A DNA stretch of 64,000 nucleotides from Medicago truncatula (GCF_003473485.1 NC_053046.1:44345832-44409831); one strand, 5' to 3'. Numbered from the stretch's first letter, positions 31,638 to 45,330 are shown. Notes: generated from the sequence alone by a model not told the origin. Made by a program: numbers and translations.

Positions 31638-31775
31638 GTCCCCGTGAGCATATTGGCAGGAACATGCATTATTATATGCGGGGGCCGGGTTTCGAAACCT
31701 GAACACCTCAATTATACCTTAAAAAGAAAATTGTCAATTTAACCACCAGATTACTTGACAAAAAAAAAAAAAAAG
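31638..31775 (+). mobile_element. tRNA-derived SINE with target duplication
   Basis: The body runs from GTCCCCGTGAGCATATTGGC through a B-box-like GGGTTTCGAAACC to ACTTGACA plus 14 A residues. Direct repeats TCAAAATA flank it (31630-31637 and 31776-31783). A tRNA-like head, A-rich tail and target duplication together identify a SINE. Confidence 0.8.
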
Positions 31776-31783
31776 TCAAAATA

Positions 31784-34700
31784 AAAGTTCCTAAAACATT
31801 GAACATGTGAAAGAAGGGAAACTCTTTCATGGACACATACCTAAATAAAAAACATTTAGGCACACTCACACGATTAGAAAAATAAAAATAAAAATTAGTC
31901 ACATCATTTTTTACTTTTATCTTTTAGTTTTGTTTATCTATTTGTGTGTCTAAGTTTTTTTTTTTTATTCGTGAAAGAAATTGGTAAATGTGGAAAGGTG
32001 GAATTTCTAATAAAAGACCAAGTCAAAAACAGATATTGCTAAAATAAAGCAATTTTTGGATAAATTAACATTATTAATTTCCAAATAAAATAATTAATTC
32101 GATTAAAGTAAAATACATTTTTTGAAGGAAGGAAGGATTTAAAGTAAAATACATAATAATTTACTTTTGAAATATGTAAAATATCCAACAATCTCTACTA
32201 AAATCCAAAATGAAATAGCTGCGCTGCATCATAAAACGCAATACATAATTGTTTCCTGCGGATTTATTTTACTTTTTCCGTGGATGTTTTTGCAGGTAAG
32301 TTTCCTGCGGTTTCTAAAATCCTCAGGAACGAAGGCATTAGCTGGTTACCAAATTACACAAGAAAATCGAAGAATTCTAGTAGCGATATCGTCAAACAAT
32401 GTAGTAGTTGAGGTTGTGGGAATCAAATAATGCAGAGAAAAGGAGTGAACAATAACTACCTGTGAAGAGCACAAGCCTGGCACTTGTTGCAAAAAACCTC
32501 TAACCTCTGGAAAACCTACATCGCAGAGTGGAAAATGGTTGCTAAGTCAACATTTCTTCAGATGTTATGAAGCTGAAACAACCACTAACATCTTAGCAAT
32601 TGGTTTTTTCAATTGGTAAATCCAACTTAAGCCAAAATGAATGGTTTAAAAATAACCACTGTTGTCGATTGCAGATCGCGGAGAAGAGTGGTTTGCTTGA
32701 AATTGGCTATGCTACGAGCTATGTACAGCTGCTATTTAACAACAATGATGATTACAACTGATAATTTTCTTCATCATAAACACTAAAATAATCTTAAAGG
32801 ATACACCGGACCTCTGCATGGGGGGCGGAAGGCAGCTGCTCCGCTATCACAGCCACCACCGCGGCTACTATCGTCTATTGGCAACAGATACTCAATGTAG
32901 CAAACCAATTTGGTAGCCTCCTGCTTGCATGCTACCCATCCCTCCTAAGCTTTGACAACTTCACACTATGACAATTAGGCCCCACTTGCATCTTTGGACA
33001 ATGCCACTTGAATCTTAACTTTTAGGAATCCACAACACTCATTTTCATTCCATCTTCGAAATTCACTCTGACTCGTTCTTCATAACATAAATTCATTAAT
33101 TTTCATTATTCATCGCAGAAATTCATCCGGACTCGTTATTAACCAATATATTTTTATACTAACATAATCAAACATTAAAAAGCATCTTGGACTGTGTCTT
33201 ACCATGAGAAACAAAACATTGTTATCATACGACCCGATTAAGAATATTGTTTTAACTATGTTACTATATTCTGATTGAACACATTCCTTTCTCTTTTTTC
33301 TTCTTTCACATATCTTTTTTTTTTCTTTTCTAGATGCATAGTAATAGTATACGAGGCATTCAAGTGGAGGAATTAGACATGGTACAGGGAGAGGTCATAA
33401 TGATCCACCGGAACCATCTCAATTGTTCACTAGGCTAGCACCGCCACCACATATGTCATTTTCCCCAGGTACTGTTTTGTTCTTAAAATTCAGCTCAAGT
33501 TGGAAGATAAAGAATGACTGTGTGTTGACGTTGTTTGTTTTCTTTGCAGTTTCTTGATTATATATAGATCACATAGGTTTTTAATTTTCAGTTTCAACAC
33601 TGAAAATCTTCCGATCAATGGAATAGAGAAGGGAATCAAGTGTGTTTTTGATTGAGTTTGAATTCTCATGACTGTGTAATCTGTGTTTCTCTATATTTCT
33701 CTCCAAACAAAAGAGAAGGGAAAGGTAATTTTAAAATTGAGTTTATATTTAGAGTTTAGACATAAAGTAGAAGTTAATTTTTGGTTGATTAATATTACAA
33801 AGAGCACTTTTATATTGAAGTAATTATGGTTTCACATTCAAGTATCTGATTTGAATATTCGCTTTGCCCATTTTCGAAGGTGGGAGCCAGAGAAGAGATA
33901 TTAGAGATGTTTCATGTTTAGTGTCTAATAGCGCAGAATTTTGGTCATAAGAGATAGCTGCTTTCGTTTGAGATGAACAAGTATTATGAAAGACATTCAT
34001 AGCTCCATAGACCTCCTTTACATAGGAATGATCTTGTTTATCTGTATTATATTCTGTTCATTTATGACACTTGAAACTCTTGGTAGTTCTATTTTTTACA
34101 TTTATTTGATTTGGAAGTTGCTTAGATGCTTTCGATTTAAATGCCTTTACCTGCCATATTTCAGTGTAGAAGGTAGAATATGATATAGGGTTGGATGCTA
34201 TAAAAGATGCAGAGGATTTGTTGTTGAGCTCTTAGTTGAACTTGACCTCATTCCTAAGTAATGAATGATTTTCCTTCTTATGACACTATATATATACGGT
34301 TCTGTTATTTGATTAGTTTAATTGCGGTTTGAGTGATTTAAAACAATTCAACCATGATCCAGAGATATTCTTGGTTCAATGTTCAGTCTTTAAAACACTG
34401 CAATTAATTGAATTCATATTGTGACCTCCACTGATATCTTTCAGTTCATGAAGAAAAATGGAATGGAATACAATGAGACGAAATTTGAGAGGATTTGATT
34501 GTCGAAGGTCTGTTTTTCTCAACATCATCGTTGTTACAACTAGAAAGCATTTAGTGACTCTTATTGAGCTACTTGTCTTATATCTCGGTGCTCAACTGCT
34601 GGATTTTTGGTGATTCTTTCATCAGTTGGCGTTCAATAAAACATGTTAGCATCATTTGTTCCTATTTGGAATCCGGATGGATATAGGGATCTAGCTTCCA

Positions 34701-34856
34701 TTCCACCACTTCTGAAATCCCACCAGCACTCCTTTACTGTGATAGTCGGTCTTTGTGTCACATCACGGCCAACCTTTGCGTACATGAACGCACAAAACAT
34801 ATTGGTGTCAATTGTCACATCATTCGCGAGAAGCTTCAAGTAAAGTTGTTTTGCCT
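31784..34856. other. Long intergenic stretch without a readable gene
   Basis: I checked both strands. Short frames at 32167-32430, 33986-34183 and 34633-34843 have no family I recognise. A segment at 33330-33475 has an AG-like start and a GT-like end (CCCCAG, GTACTG) and could be an exon of an unknown or broken gene. The region 32815-32900 is GC-richer than its flanks. Confidence 0.35.
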
Positions 34857-34912
34857 ACTTCATCATATACAATCAATGAACTCAATTCATTCTATTTATC
34901 ATTTTCTCTTTA
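34857..34912 (+). repeat. Copia LTR end fragment
   Basis: ACAATCAATGAACTCAATTC and the following CATTCTAT, TCATTTTCTCT match the LTR end at 28781-28835. No internal copia sequence follows. Confidence 0.7.
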
Positions 34913-35034
34913 CAAAAAAATAAAATAAAGAATGTAACTAAGTTATTTAATAGCGAGTAATCCATAGTAAACAATGTACCAAAGTAATCCGCGTACAATT
35001 TTCCCACTTTAGGAGGATTTTATAGTTTGTGGTT

Positions 35035-35330
35035 CATCTATTCTTCCTGTTGTTCAGCCTGTCGCCGAAGTGATTCTATCACACCCATCATTTCCGTGTT
35101 AACCTGTTAAAAGATCATAAATAAGCAAAATAAGACCTCTTTTATGTAGAGCAAAACAATACTTAAAATTCTATATATTTCAATTACAAAAGTAAATAGC
35201 TCATTTCACTAAATATTTACAACAAAACTTCAAACAGAATTTTACATTTTCAAAAAGGTTTGAAACTTTCATGGTAAATTAGGATTGCTAATCGTTTCAT
35301 AGTAGATTAGGAATACAGTTAAAAGAAAGG
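35035..35330 (-). pseudogene. Stray copy of the VIM-like gene's last exon start and intron
   Basis: On the plus strand TCTTCCTGTTGTTCAGCCTG through CACACCCATCATTTCC and AACCTGTTAAAAGATCATAA matches 37225-37310, the start of exon 8 plus its acceptor. The sequence beyond matches intron 7 (TAGCTCATTTCACTAAATAT, then AAAAAGGTTTGAAA and GGTAAATTAGGA). It lacks the tandem-repeat stretch found in the intron at 37397-37729. The other exons are not here. Confidence 0.85.
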
Positions 35331-36983
35331 ATTAACATAATCTAGAATTTATAATTGTGTGTAGTCATTCGGATTTTTCAATAATATCAATCATTTGGAA
35401 ATTAGACTACATGTTTCTTCATAAATGGACACACACAAAGCACGTCTTCTGGAGTACGAATGAGAAGGCAAAAAAAAGATCCACACCTCAGTAATGAGGG
35501 AAAATTATTCTAACATAATGTAATGTAATGAGTGACCCATATGTAGTTTCCCTCAATGTAATTTCTTATAAAATTGAGAACAAAGAGAATTGTGTAGGAA
35601 GTGGCACAGTAACTTTTTTTCTTAGAAACTTTACTTTATGGTAAATATAAGGAATATCTTGAGGGTTTGGGTAATTCATTATGCTAAAAGATATTAAGTT
35701 AACGGTTTTGAGTTTCCTAAGAGATAATAAGTTAAAGTTTTGAGTTTAAACTTGAACGAAGAAGAAAAAAATTAACCAAGCAATCAATTATTAACATTTT
35801 TCATTCAAAAGATATAAAATAAAACTTTCTTTAACAAGTTATTGTTGTGCCATTTTATAGGAATGTCTTTGAATTTTCAATTCAAATACACCTAACTAAT
35901 GAATGGATGATAAATGTGTATCCAATGAAACTCCATAGTATTACAGTAGTCAATAAAAATAGATTAATAGTCACACAGTCCATGTGAATTATTGTTCAAG
36001 AAAGTAGAATCAATTATTACAGTTATTTTCACATAATATGCAGGTATTTATTCTAATGAAGTAGGAGTAATGAGTCTTTTTCACTCAAGAGCCTAAAGAA
36101 TCCAATGTGTTCATCAACCACCTTTACTAATGACTAATGATGAGAGCTATATCAATTTTAACAAGCTACCTTATCCACCATCTTACACAAACAAAAACAC
36201 CCAATACTTTAGTGTGTCAACATCAAATAAAGATGGAGTGGGTTTAGTGGTTGTCTACAATTTAATACTAGGTTGGAGTGAAACTTAGCTCAAGTTAACT
36301 AAACCCATCAATCCCTACTGCTATCAACTATGATAAATTTAATAAAATTTAATCGTCCATTGTATGTATCATGATAAATCTGATGTATGTATGCATGACA
36401 TGTCACATAGATTCACATGTGGTCCCTCTTTTCATAGATACTAAGAGTCTACAATAGAGGGACCCAATTTTAAAAACCACTTTTAGATAAAAACAAAAGT
36501 AGAAGCTTCAAACGGCAACCCAAATTCACCAAGTACAATTCTCAAATAGTGTCGTGTTTTGGATTTAGTGTTTAAAGTGTAACCAATGAATATCCTCTAA
36601 TCTATATAACATTAATCAAAAGTGTAAATAAAATATGAAGCATTTAGATATGACAACTTTATATATAGGTTATATCTTTATAACTAAACATTATAACACT
36701 CGGATATGAAAATATAAAATGCATTCATTGCTTCTCATGTTTACCATATGACAATTGACAACTATAGATTGGTGATACCAATTAAAAACCAATTCCCAAA
36801 TCCAGTAAATATCTTTCTCAAACTATGAGAAGTACTCAAGAAATTAAAAATTAAATCATAAAATGTCTTGTCTTTGAGCAAGTAATAGAAAATTTTCCCT
36901 TTGTATCAGCAATATTAACTCTATTATAAACTAGTGCTGTTTAATGCAAAACCCAAAATAAAACAGCACGAACCAATCCACCT
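35331..36983. other. Intergenic region downstream of the VIM-like gene
   Basis: No gene or bounded repeat recognised on either strand. Confidence 0.45.
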
Positions 36984-39900
36984 CTAGTTGCAAGCCACTG
37001 TTTTGCTTTCCACTCCTGCATCATCAATCTGTTCTTCCACATTGACCACAGCCTTGTCATCATCACCTTTCCTCTTCTTCTGTGGAGGATTCACATCATC
37101 CTCGTTAATTTCCTCCACGACTTTTTCACTCGAATCAGAGGATTTTGAGACCTCGGTCTCCTCATCCGGCTTGTCATTTTCTTCACTCTTAGCACTTGAT
37201 TCTCCGGAATTCTCCTCCATCTGTTCTTCCTGTTGTTCAGCCTGTCGCTGGAGTGTTTCTATCACACCCATCATTTCCCTGTTAACCTGTTAAAAGATCA
37301 TAAATAAGCAAAATTAGACCTCTTATGCATATATTGCTATTACAAAAGCTATTAGCTCATTTCACTAAATATTTGCAACAAAACTTCAAACATTATCAAG
37401 TACCTACTGATTTGCCACAAAACAATATTAAGTACCTAATGATTTGCCACAAAACAATATTAAGTACCTAATGATTTGCCACAAAACATCAATCATTTTC
37501 AATACACAGACAACACTGTCAACAAAACTTCACTATATATTTACATAGACACTGTCAATAATATTAAGTACCTAAAGATTTGCCAAAAAATTCAAACATT
37601 TTCAATACATAGACACTGTCAACAAAACTTCACTAAACTGCATAGACACTGTCAATAAATTAAGTACCTAAAGGTTTGCAACAAAACTTCAAACATTTTC
37701 AATGCAGACATTGCAAATATTAAGTACCTCAGACAATATAGAAAACACTAAACTCCATGCAGAATTTCACATTTGAAAAAGGTTTAAAAGTTACACGGTA
37801 AATTAGGAGTACTAATCATTTTGTAGTAGATTAGAAATACATTTAAAAGAATTCAATAAGGATTCAATTTGAAGTATAACAATCCATTCCATAATTGATC
37901 AAAACAAATCTAAATCCTGACATCAATATGATTATTAATCACATTACAAATAATCAATGCAAACCAAACCCTAAAAACTAGGCTAATAAAACCCAGCTAA
38001 AAGTCCAATAAGACAGTTCTTTTCATTGAGATCTATTTAAAAGTATGTGCAGTAGTACCTGTGGATTCTGAAGATACTCAGCTATGTCAGTTGCACAGGA
38101 AGGACATTTCATAATGTTCTTCTGTGTCCGCAAACTGCGTCCACTTTGAGTTGTCCTGTTCCTGATATAGCTTTGGCCAGCAAAGGCACCCTCCAAGCAG
38201 CCTTTGCAGAAGTTGTGAGCACAAGGTGTAGTAAGAGGAGAAGCCAACACCTTGCGACAGATATTGCAACCAAACTCTGCAAAAACAATTAACCAAAGGC
38301 AAAACTGAATTAACTTAACAAGTCTACTACTATAGTGAGTTGGTAACGAAAACAGCTTCAAATAACAGTGAACTAAGGAAAGGGAAATGAGGTTAATTGT
38401 TATCACCAAGGACCATATACCTTTCAATAGCCTATCCTTAATTTTGAAGGACGGTTTTATAGCTTTTGGCCTGACAATTTTCATTTTTGTTGGATCAAAA
38501 GAATCCACAACATTCATCGGCTTCTTACTTAGTGGTGGAGGCTTCTTCCACAACCAACAGCCCTTTTCCTCCTGAAATGTAGAGAAATGAACATATTGAG
38601 AGACCTTACAAAAACTATGGTACAGCAAAGTTGGGGAAAAAACATTCATCACCTAGCAAATAATCTTCCCAAAATTTAAACTTAAATAATTGTGAAAATA
38701 ATATCTTACGCAATACAAATACAGTGTCTAGAAAACAATGCAGAAATGTAATATGGAACACTGAAGGAAGCACTTTAAGACATCAATAAATCTAAGAAAA
38801 GCATATAAGTAGACAACACTACTTACATCGAAGTCCCATGATGGATCATCCTTTCTTTCAGTAATATCAACTGCACCCTTAAACTCCTTAATTGTAGGTA
38901 GTGGGCGAGGACGGTCTCCAGTTAAATCACTGCAGATCAACAAAAAGAGTTCAAGTGATCAAGTTCCAGACTTCCACTTGTATATATTAGTACAAACACA
39001 ATAGGAAAAATAAAAGTTGAGGAACAAAAATCAACCTTGTCCATGGAGCTGGCTCATTGTCACACCTCACAAACAAATACCTGCAGACCTTATGACCCTA
39101 TCACAGAAAAGATTCCCAATCAATGAAAAACTTTAACAACTGATAATCCATTAGGTCTCACTCAATGTACTTACTGGAACTGATTAATGTAATGATTAGT
39201 TATTACAAAACAAGAATCATACTTACTTGTATTCCAACTTTGCGCCAACATTTCTCAATTCTGTACACCCCATCGTACCTCAATCCTTCTTCTGGTGCAT
39301 AAGAGGAACGTTTCTCCTTGTGGGACCTGAACCAAATAAACAGATCCATGAACAAAATAGCATACCAATTCCTCACATATCACAATGAAACTAACCAAAT
39401 AAGGAATCAATTAATCAGTTGATTTATAATCAATAAAAACAGATCTAACAAACTAATAAGAAATCGATCAGTTGAATTGAATTCATAATAAATAAAAACA
39501 GACCTAACAACACGAACAGGATAGCCTTTTCGGCAACTGGTTCGCAAAGCCTCATTCATATTTTCAAACTTCTGGTCAAATGACTGGTTTTTGTTCGTGC
39601 GTTTATTCCCACTGAGATCCCTTCCACCGCTTCCAGTGTAAAGGAACCACTCCCCGTGATCTTCATCATCTATATAACCACCCGAGAGAGCGACAGATTG
39701 AGCCCCGTGGGCACTCTGACCAGCAATGCCAGCAACATGGGGAAAATGAGCTCCCCATTGCCTACATTCCATCCTATCCTCCCAAGTATCACCAACAAGA
39801 ACCCCACGGTTCCTATTAGGATCATACTCAGCAAGGATTGGTCCAAAGTGATCCTTTGGAATAGTCACAAAGATTTTTCCACTGCAAGCATTAGCCTTTC

Positions 39901-41549
39901 CTGTTTTCCTTGCTCTCTCAGTGGTGTAACAGGTGTCGGGACGCTCATCGTTGAGAACAACTTGATAATTTTTTGGAGCAGTGCTTCCACCGACACTCTC
40001 TGCTCTAGCTAGCTTGGCCATACGGATCGCAATCGCCAACTGTGCGTTGATTCTTGGATTACTCGCCATCTTCGGTGGAATTGCAGTCCTGCAGTTTGAG
40101 CAAGTTCGTTTCCCTAGCCCAACCCATTTCTCAAAACACTTCAAGCAGAAATTGTGCCCACATGGAGTCTGAACCGACAACAACAACAACAAATAATCAA
40201 CTTCGATTTCAAATAAATAAAACCAAATGTTCAGGATGCTTCAGTTAAGCTAACAATACAAACTTGTTCAGGTTATCATAACAGTTCAATCTCAAGATTA
40301 CAAGACAACATCATCAACAGCAACAAAATCAAATTCAATTTCAAATGATAATAATAATAAGCTTAATAAAATCATATATGATATATTTAACCCACTTCAA
40401 TTGAGATCAAAACTTTCAGATAATCTAGCCAAAACAAACTTTTTTAACTCATCTGAACGATTCAATCTCAAATTATTAGACAGCATCATTAACACCAAGA
40501 ACCAAATCAAATCTCAATTAAAAAAATAAAAATAATTTTAATAACATCAAATATTTAACAGACTTCAGTTTAGATATAATCATTGGTTAGGTCATCAACC
40601 GATTCAATCTCACACTTAAAACACAATGTAACTGAAAATCACATGAAAATTAAAATACAAAAAATAATCAATTTTAATTAGTAAAGAGAGAAAATGAAAG
40701 AAACATCACATGAAAACATCATTATCATAAACAACAGCAACATTAAATATTTAACACATTTCAAGTTAAGATTGAACCGTTCAGGTAACCTAACCAAAAC
40801 AAACTAAGTTAAGTCACCTGAACGATTCAATCTCAAAATACAAGGCAACATCATCATCAACAACAATAACAACTTTCAATCACAAAAAAAAAAAAAAAAT
40901 TAATTTAATAAAATCAAATATTTAACACATATCAAGTCAAGATTGAATCGTTCAGATAACCTAACCAAAACAAACTCGATTAGGTCATCAGAACGATTCA
41001 ATCTCACAACTAAAACACAATGTCACTCCAAATCACATGAAAATCAAGACTAAAAAAGAATCAATTTCAATTACTAAATCTATAAAAATAAAAAATAAAT
41101 AGAAAAAAGCTTACAGTAACAGGTCTCTCAGGCAACTTCACACAAAACGAACAGTTAAGACTCCCATCAAAGATATCAAGAACACCACTTCTCCTAACAT
41201 GAACCTCATCCTTCTCTTTCAAAGATCCACCATGTAACTCTTGGCGTTTCTTTCTCTTCTCTTCCTCCGTCAACGAAGGATCATTCTCGATAGCGCGAAT
41301 AGCAGAGACAAGATCCCCCGCAACAGACGGAGCAGCAGAAGCAGCAACAACATCACTTGGTTGAGCACAATCAGGACACAACCAATCGAGCATTTCACTT
41401 GTTGTTGGAACAACAGGGAGACAAGGAGCATGCCATGGTGTTGTGCAGGTTTTGCAATGAAGTGTTTCGGTTTCTGATGGTTTTTGTTTGCAAACCATGC
41501 ATACACCGTCAGCGTCACAAGGAAGGTGGTGAGTGATGATGTTCGCCAT
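36984..41549 (-). CDS. VIM/ORTHRUS-type E3 ubiquitin ligase, methylcytosine reader
   Basis: Eight exons join in frame with GT-AG borders: 41549-41115, 40168-39504, 39326-39227, 39097-39036, 38929-38827, 38571-38421, 38276-38059, 37286-36984. The total is 2037 nt or 678 aa. Domain order is PHD finger (residues about 8-60; CMVCKQKP, HCKTC, WLCPDC), first RING (about 132-180; CSFC, TPCGHNFCLKCF, CSNCR, split by intron 1), SRA domain (about 245-400; GVLVGDTWEDRMECRQWGAH, RVVRSHKEKRSSYAPEEG, GVYRIEKCW) and second RING (about 506-570; CNICRKVL, TPCAHNFCKGC, CPSC). The tail is acidic and Lys-rich. Family members bind hemimethylated or methylated cytosine through SRA and support maintenance of DNA methylation in the nucleus. 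All zinc ligands I can see are present, so the gene looks functional. Member identity within the family is not resolved. Confidence 0.95.
37397..37729. repeat. Tandem repeats in intron 7 of the VIM-like gene
   Basis: A unit of about 33-36 bases (TTAAGTACCTAATGATTTGC, CACAAAACAATA) occurs three times from 37397 to 37490. Longer units then alternate it with TTTTCAATACATAGACACTG and AACAAAACTTCACTA. The array is absent from the stray copy at 35035-35330. Confidence 0.85.
40222..41004. repeat. Tandem hairpin-forming repeats in intron 1 of the VIM-like gene
   Basis: Units of roughly 160-195 bases begin near 40222, 40385, 40548, 40743 and 40916, sharing AAATATTTAACACAT and GATTCAATCTCA. Within a unit two inverted segments face each other. 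The clearest pair is 40940-40966 and 40978-41004, with the exact core GATTGAATCGTTC/GAACGATTCAATC and 24 of 27 positions paired. Similar pairs are 40769-40795 with 40807-40833 and 40404-40430 with 40442-40468. Confidence 0.8.
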
Positions 41550-42955
41550 GGATGAATGAATGAATGATGTTGTAAAATGTGATGTTGTAATGTTTTGGTT
41601 TTTCTTTCTCTTTCTTTCTTGTGTTTGTTGAAAAGTGATGTAATGTTGAGACTTTTTCACCCTTTTTAAAGGGATTTTTTTTTTTTTTTTTCACACGCGC
41701 GGAGGGAATCGCGGCTTTTGAAATTTTACTTAATTTTTTTCCCATTTTTCCCACTCTTTTTTTCACTCTTTTTTCCATTTCCCTCTTTCTTTGTTCTTAT
41801 CCATTTCTCTTCTTTTTTTATTATTCGTATCTAATATTTTAATTAAACTACTATAATTGCTGTCGAAAAAGTTAACTTTTAAATTATAATATTCAAATAC
41901 TATTTATAATAATTTAAAAAAAATGCTATATAGTTTTTTTTTTTTTTTAATTATTATAAATAGTATTTGAATAGACAGTTGTTATAAAACTCATTAACAT
42001 GCATGGTCAAGGTCATTTAACAGGTGCAAGGAAAATTACTTTATTTAGGACAAGAAAAACGTAGTATGTGAATTTTGTAGAAATGATTTAGACAATATAC
42101 CAAAATAAAATTATTATTTAGATATTTATGGGCTTATTTAACAAATGTGGATATTGTTAGACTTTGATATTTTCATTTAGGCTCCAATCTCGTATGTGGA
42201 TAAGTTTGTGGTAATTGTCATTTTTTTACGAAAAGAATAATTTAATTATTTATTTATCTACTGTTGGTGCAAGAAACAATTACTCTTGCTTATTATTGTA
42301 TGAAAGATATCGTATATGACTTTTGTATAAATGATTTAAATATGTCTGTAGCATTCGACTCAACTAACAAATGTTGATATCGTTAGACTTGATGATTTCA
42401 TTGAGATTCATGCTAAGATCTTGTAATTATGCGATTAAATTTCAAATGGATGATTTTCATTTTTTTACAAAACAAAAAAGTGATATCATATTTCATTTCA
42501 TTTAATTGTAAAACTTATTGATTAAATAGTCGAGGCAAGCATGATTACGGTTCAATATTTGTCTCACTTTATGCACCACACGTAATTGGCCTTAAAAATA
42601 ATAATAATATTTTATCGTGCATATCTAATATTTTTAATTAAATGACTATAAGAGAGTTGTCAAAAAAATTAATTGTTATGAGTTTATATATTCTTTTTGT
42701 TTAAAAATATATGTTGCAATTTTACAATGTGCGCTTTTAACTAATATATAAATGCAAATGTTAATATGTAAGATGATGTTTGATTTGTTTCAATGAATAT
42801 TTTGAAAATATCAAATTTTCATAATTTTTTATTATAAATAGTTAAAGATATTAATAGTTAAAGATATTAATAGTCAAAGTTATGTATTGACATTGATACA
42901 GTGGTTGACTCCGACATATATTTTAAAATGGAGAGAGTATTATAGTATATAGAAG
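41550..42955. other. Upstream region of the VIM-like gene
   Basis: The first 200 bases are pyrimidine-rich on the plus strand (purine-rich on the gene strand) with a GC island CACACGCGCGGAGGGAATCG near 41692. I see no exact E2F site. From about 42700 to 42940 the sequence resembles 12250-12410 and ends GGAGAGAGTA, a likely decayed Stowaway-like MITE. Confidence 0.45.
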
Positions 42956-43132
42956 AGTGTTATTTGAACATCTTTTAATTGACAACTTATGGGGACAACC
43001 ATAATTTGTAAAGAAAGAATACGTATTTGCACGAAAATCAAAGCAATAGAGAGATAAAGTAAAAAATAATGTGAGTATGAGAAAGAAAGTTGTAACAAAA
43101 ATTGTCACAAAATAAATGTTTAAATATCATTT
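42956..43132 (+). repeat. MITE-like repeat, copy 2 of 3
   Basis: Ends AGTGTTATTTGAACATC and ATGTTTAAATATCATT are imperfect inverted repeats. The interior GACAACTTATGGGGACAACC and TTTGCACGAAAATCAAAGCA match copies at 551-684 and 60633-60808. No certain target duplication. Confidence 0.6.
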
Positions 43133-43337
43133 ATGTTATATATATTTAGTTGGTCTATTTGAATCATTGAGAGTTGTTATGAATCTCATTAACTTAGTCA
43201 AGGTTCATGAATCGGTGAAAGAAAAAATTACACTCTGCCTCTATATACATGTCGTAACTGGTCATTTTATACATTCTAATGTACAATTTGACTTCTTTCA
43301 ACAAAAAAAAAAAAGTACAATTTGACTATTAATTTTT

Positions 43338-43725
43338 GGCTTAAATATGAAAATAGTCCTTACAAATATCTGACATTTTGGTTTTAGTCCCTGTAAAAAT
43401 ATTTTTTTGGTTTTAGTCCCTGCAAATATAAAAAATTTAGTTTTGGTCCTTAGTGTTTTGTTTTAGTCCTTGTAAAATTGATTCATATTCGATTTGGTCT
43501 TTGTAATATATAGAATATTTAATTTTAGTCCCTCAAAATGAGGACTAAAATAAATATTATAGGGACCAATTTTAATATGAAATGATTTTACAAGGATTAA
43601 AACAAAATACCAAGGACCAAAACCAAATATTCTATATTTGCAGGGACTAAAAACAAAAAAATATTTTTATAGGGACTAAAACAAAAACACCAGATATTTG
43701 CAGGGACCATTTCCATATTTAAGCC
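43338..43725. mobile_element. Mutator-like MITE with exact 9-bp target duplication
   Basis: The 388-bp element starts GGCTTAAATATGAAAATAGT and ends CATATTTAAGCC. Most of it folds on itself through repeated TTTGGTTTTAGTCCCTG-type arms. Direct repeats TTAATTTTT flank it (43329-43337 and 43726-43734). There is no coding frame. Confidence 0.88.
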
Positions 43726-43781
43726 TTAATTTTTTAACTATATGATAAAAATTGTAAAAGTTGATATAGAAAACGTAATAA

Positions 43782-43928
43782 CTCCCTTCAAACTCAAATG
43801 TAAAAGATATTCTTTTCTTAAGGTTTATATTCAATACATGATGTATTTAGTTATAATATAAATCAGATACATAAATTATTTATAAATTTGAAAAATAAAT
43901 CTGTTTTTATATTTGAAATTGGAGGGAG
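43782..43928. mobile_element. Stowaway-like MITE, diverged
   Basis: The left end CTCCCTTCAAACTCAAATGT and right end TTTGAAATTGGAGGGAG are imperfect inverted repeats. TA follows the right end. About 147 bp, no coding frame. Confidence 0.6.
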
Positions 43929-44737
<809 letters not shown>

Positions 44738-44774
44738 CTCCAATACACAACTATATGGTGTAATTTTATTTTAT

Positions 44775-45330
44775 TTTTGTAAGAAATCAAAATGAAACGT
44801 ATTAACCGGAATGACCTTCAATCTTGCTTAAGGAGAGCTAGCCTAGAACTCAAAATATGATACAACCAATATTACAATAAAAGAACGAAAACAACAAAAG
44901 AAACACAAGCTATGTAACATGAATACAATAACGAAGTGGATTTATTTACCATTGATGAAAATCAAAAGATAAATAATTGCCCTTCACTTTCATCCACCAT
45001 AAAAGAGAAGAGTTTGACTTTATCGAATAATTGTTGAATAGACATCTCCTTTTGTTGGACATGATTATTTCTCTCCTTCCATAACACTCAAACAAGAGAA
45101 GAGTTTGACTTTATCGAATAATTATGGAATAGACATCTCCTTTTGTTGAACACAACTTTCTCTCCTTCCATAACACTCAAACACCAACACATTAGCTAAC
45201 CAAATCAGATGTAGAAAATACCGACTCTTCCTTGGATCGCTTCCTAAATGAACAAAATGTGGAAATTGATCAACTATATGAATCATGTCGGCTGAGCAAA
45301 TGTCCGACCATTGGCGAATAAGAGTATGAA
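44775..45330 (-). pseudogene. 3' end of a LINE-like polyprotein, decayed
   Basis: On the minus strand pieces read SRYFLHLIWLANVLVFECYG, QQKEMSIP and FDKVKLFS, resembling the region after the zinc-binding RVT motif of plant LINE ORF2 (LWKERNNR...DKVKLLSF type). Stops and a duplicated segment break it. Assignment is by recall of that pattern. Confidence 0.5.
45004..45183 (+). repeat. Tandem duplication of about 90 bp
   Basis: AGAGAAGAGTTTGACTTTAT through CCATAACACTCAAAC occurs twice in a row with small differences. It lies inside the LINE-like relic and post-dates its decay. Confidence 0.85.

Noticed and set aside
33330..33475. Exon of an unknown gene
   Set aside because: Splice-like borders exist but no frame links to another exon on either side, so I did not call a gene.
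37397..37729. CRISPR-like array
   Set aside because: The units are a plain intronic tandem repeat of variable period in a plant nuclear gene; there are no unique spacers of constant length.
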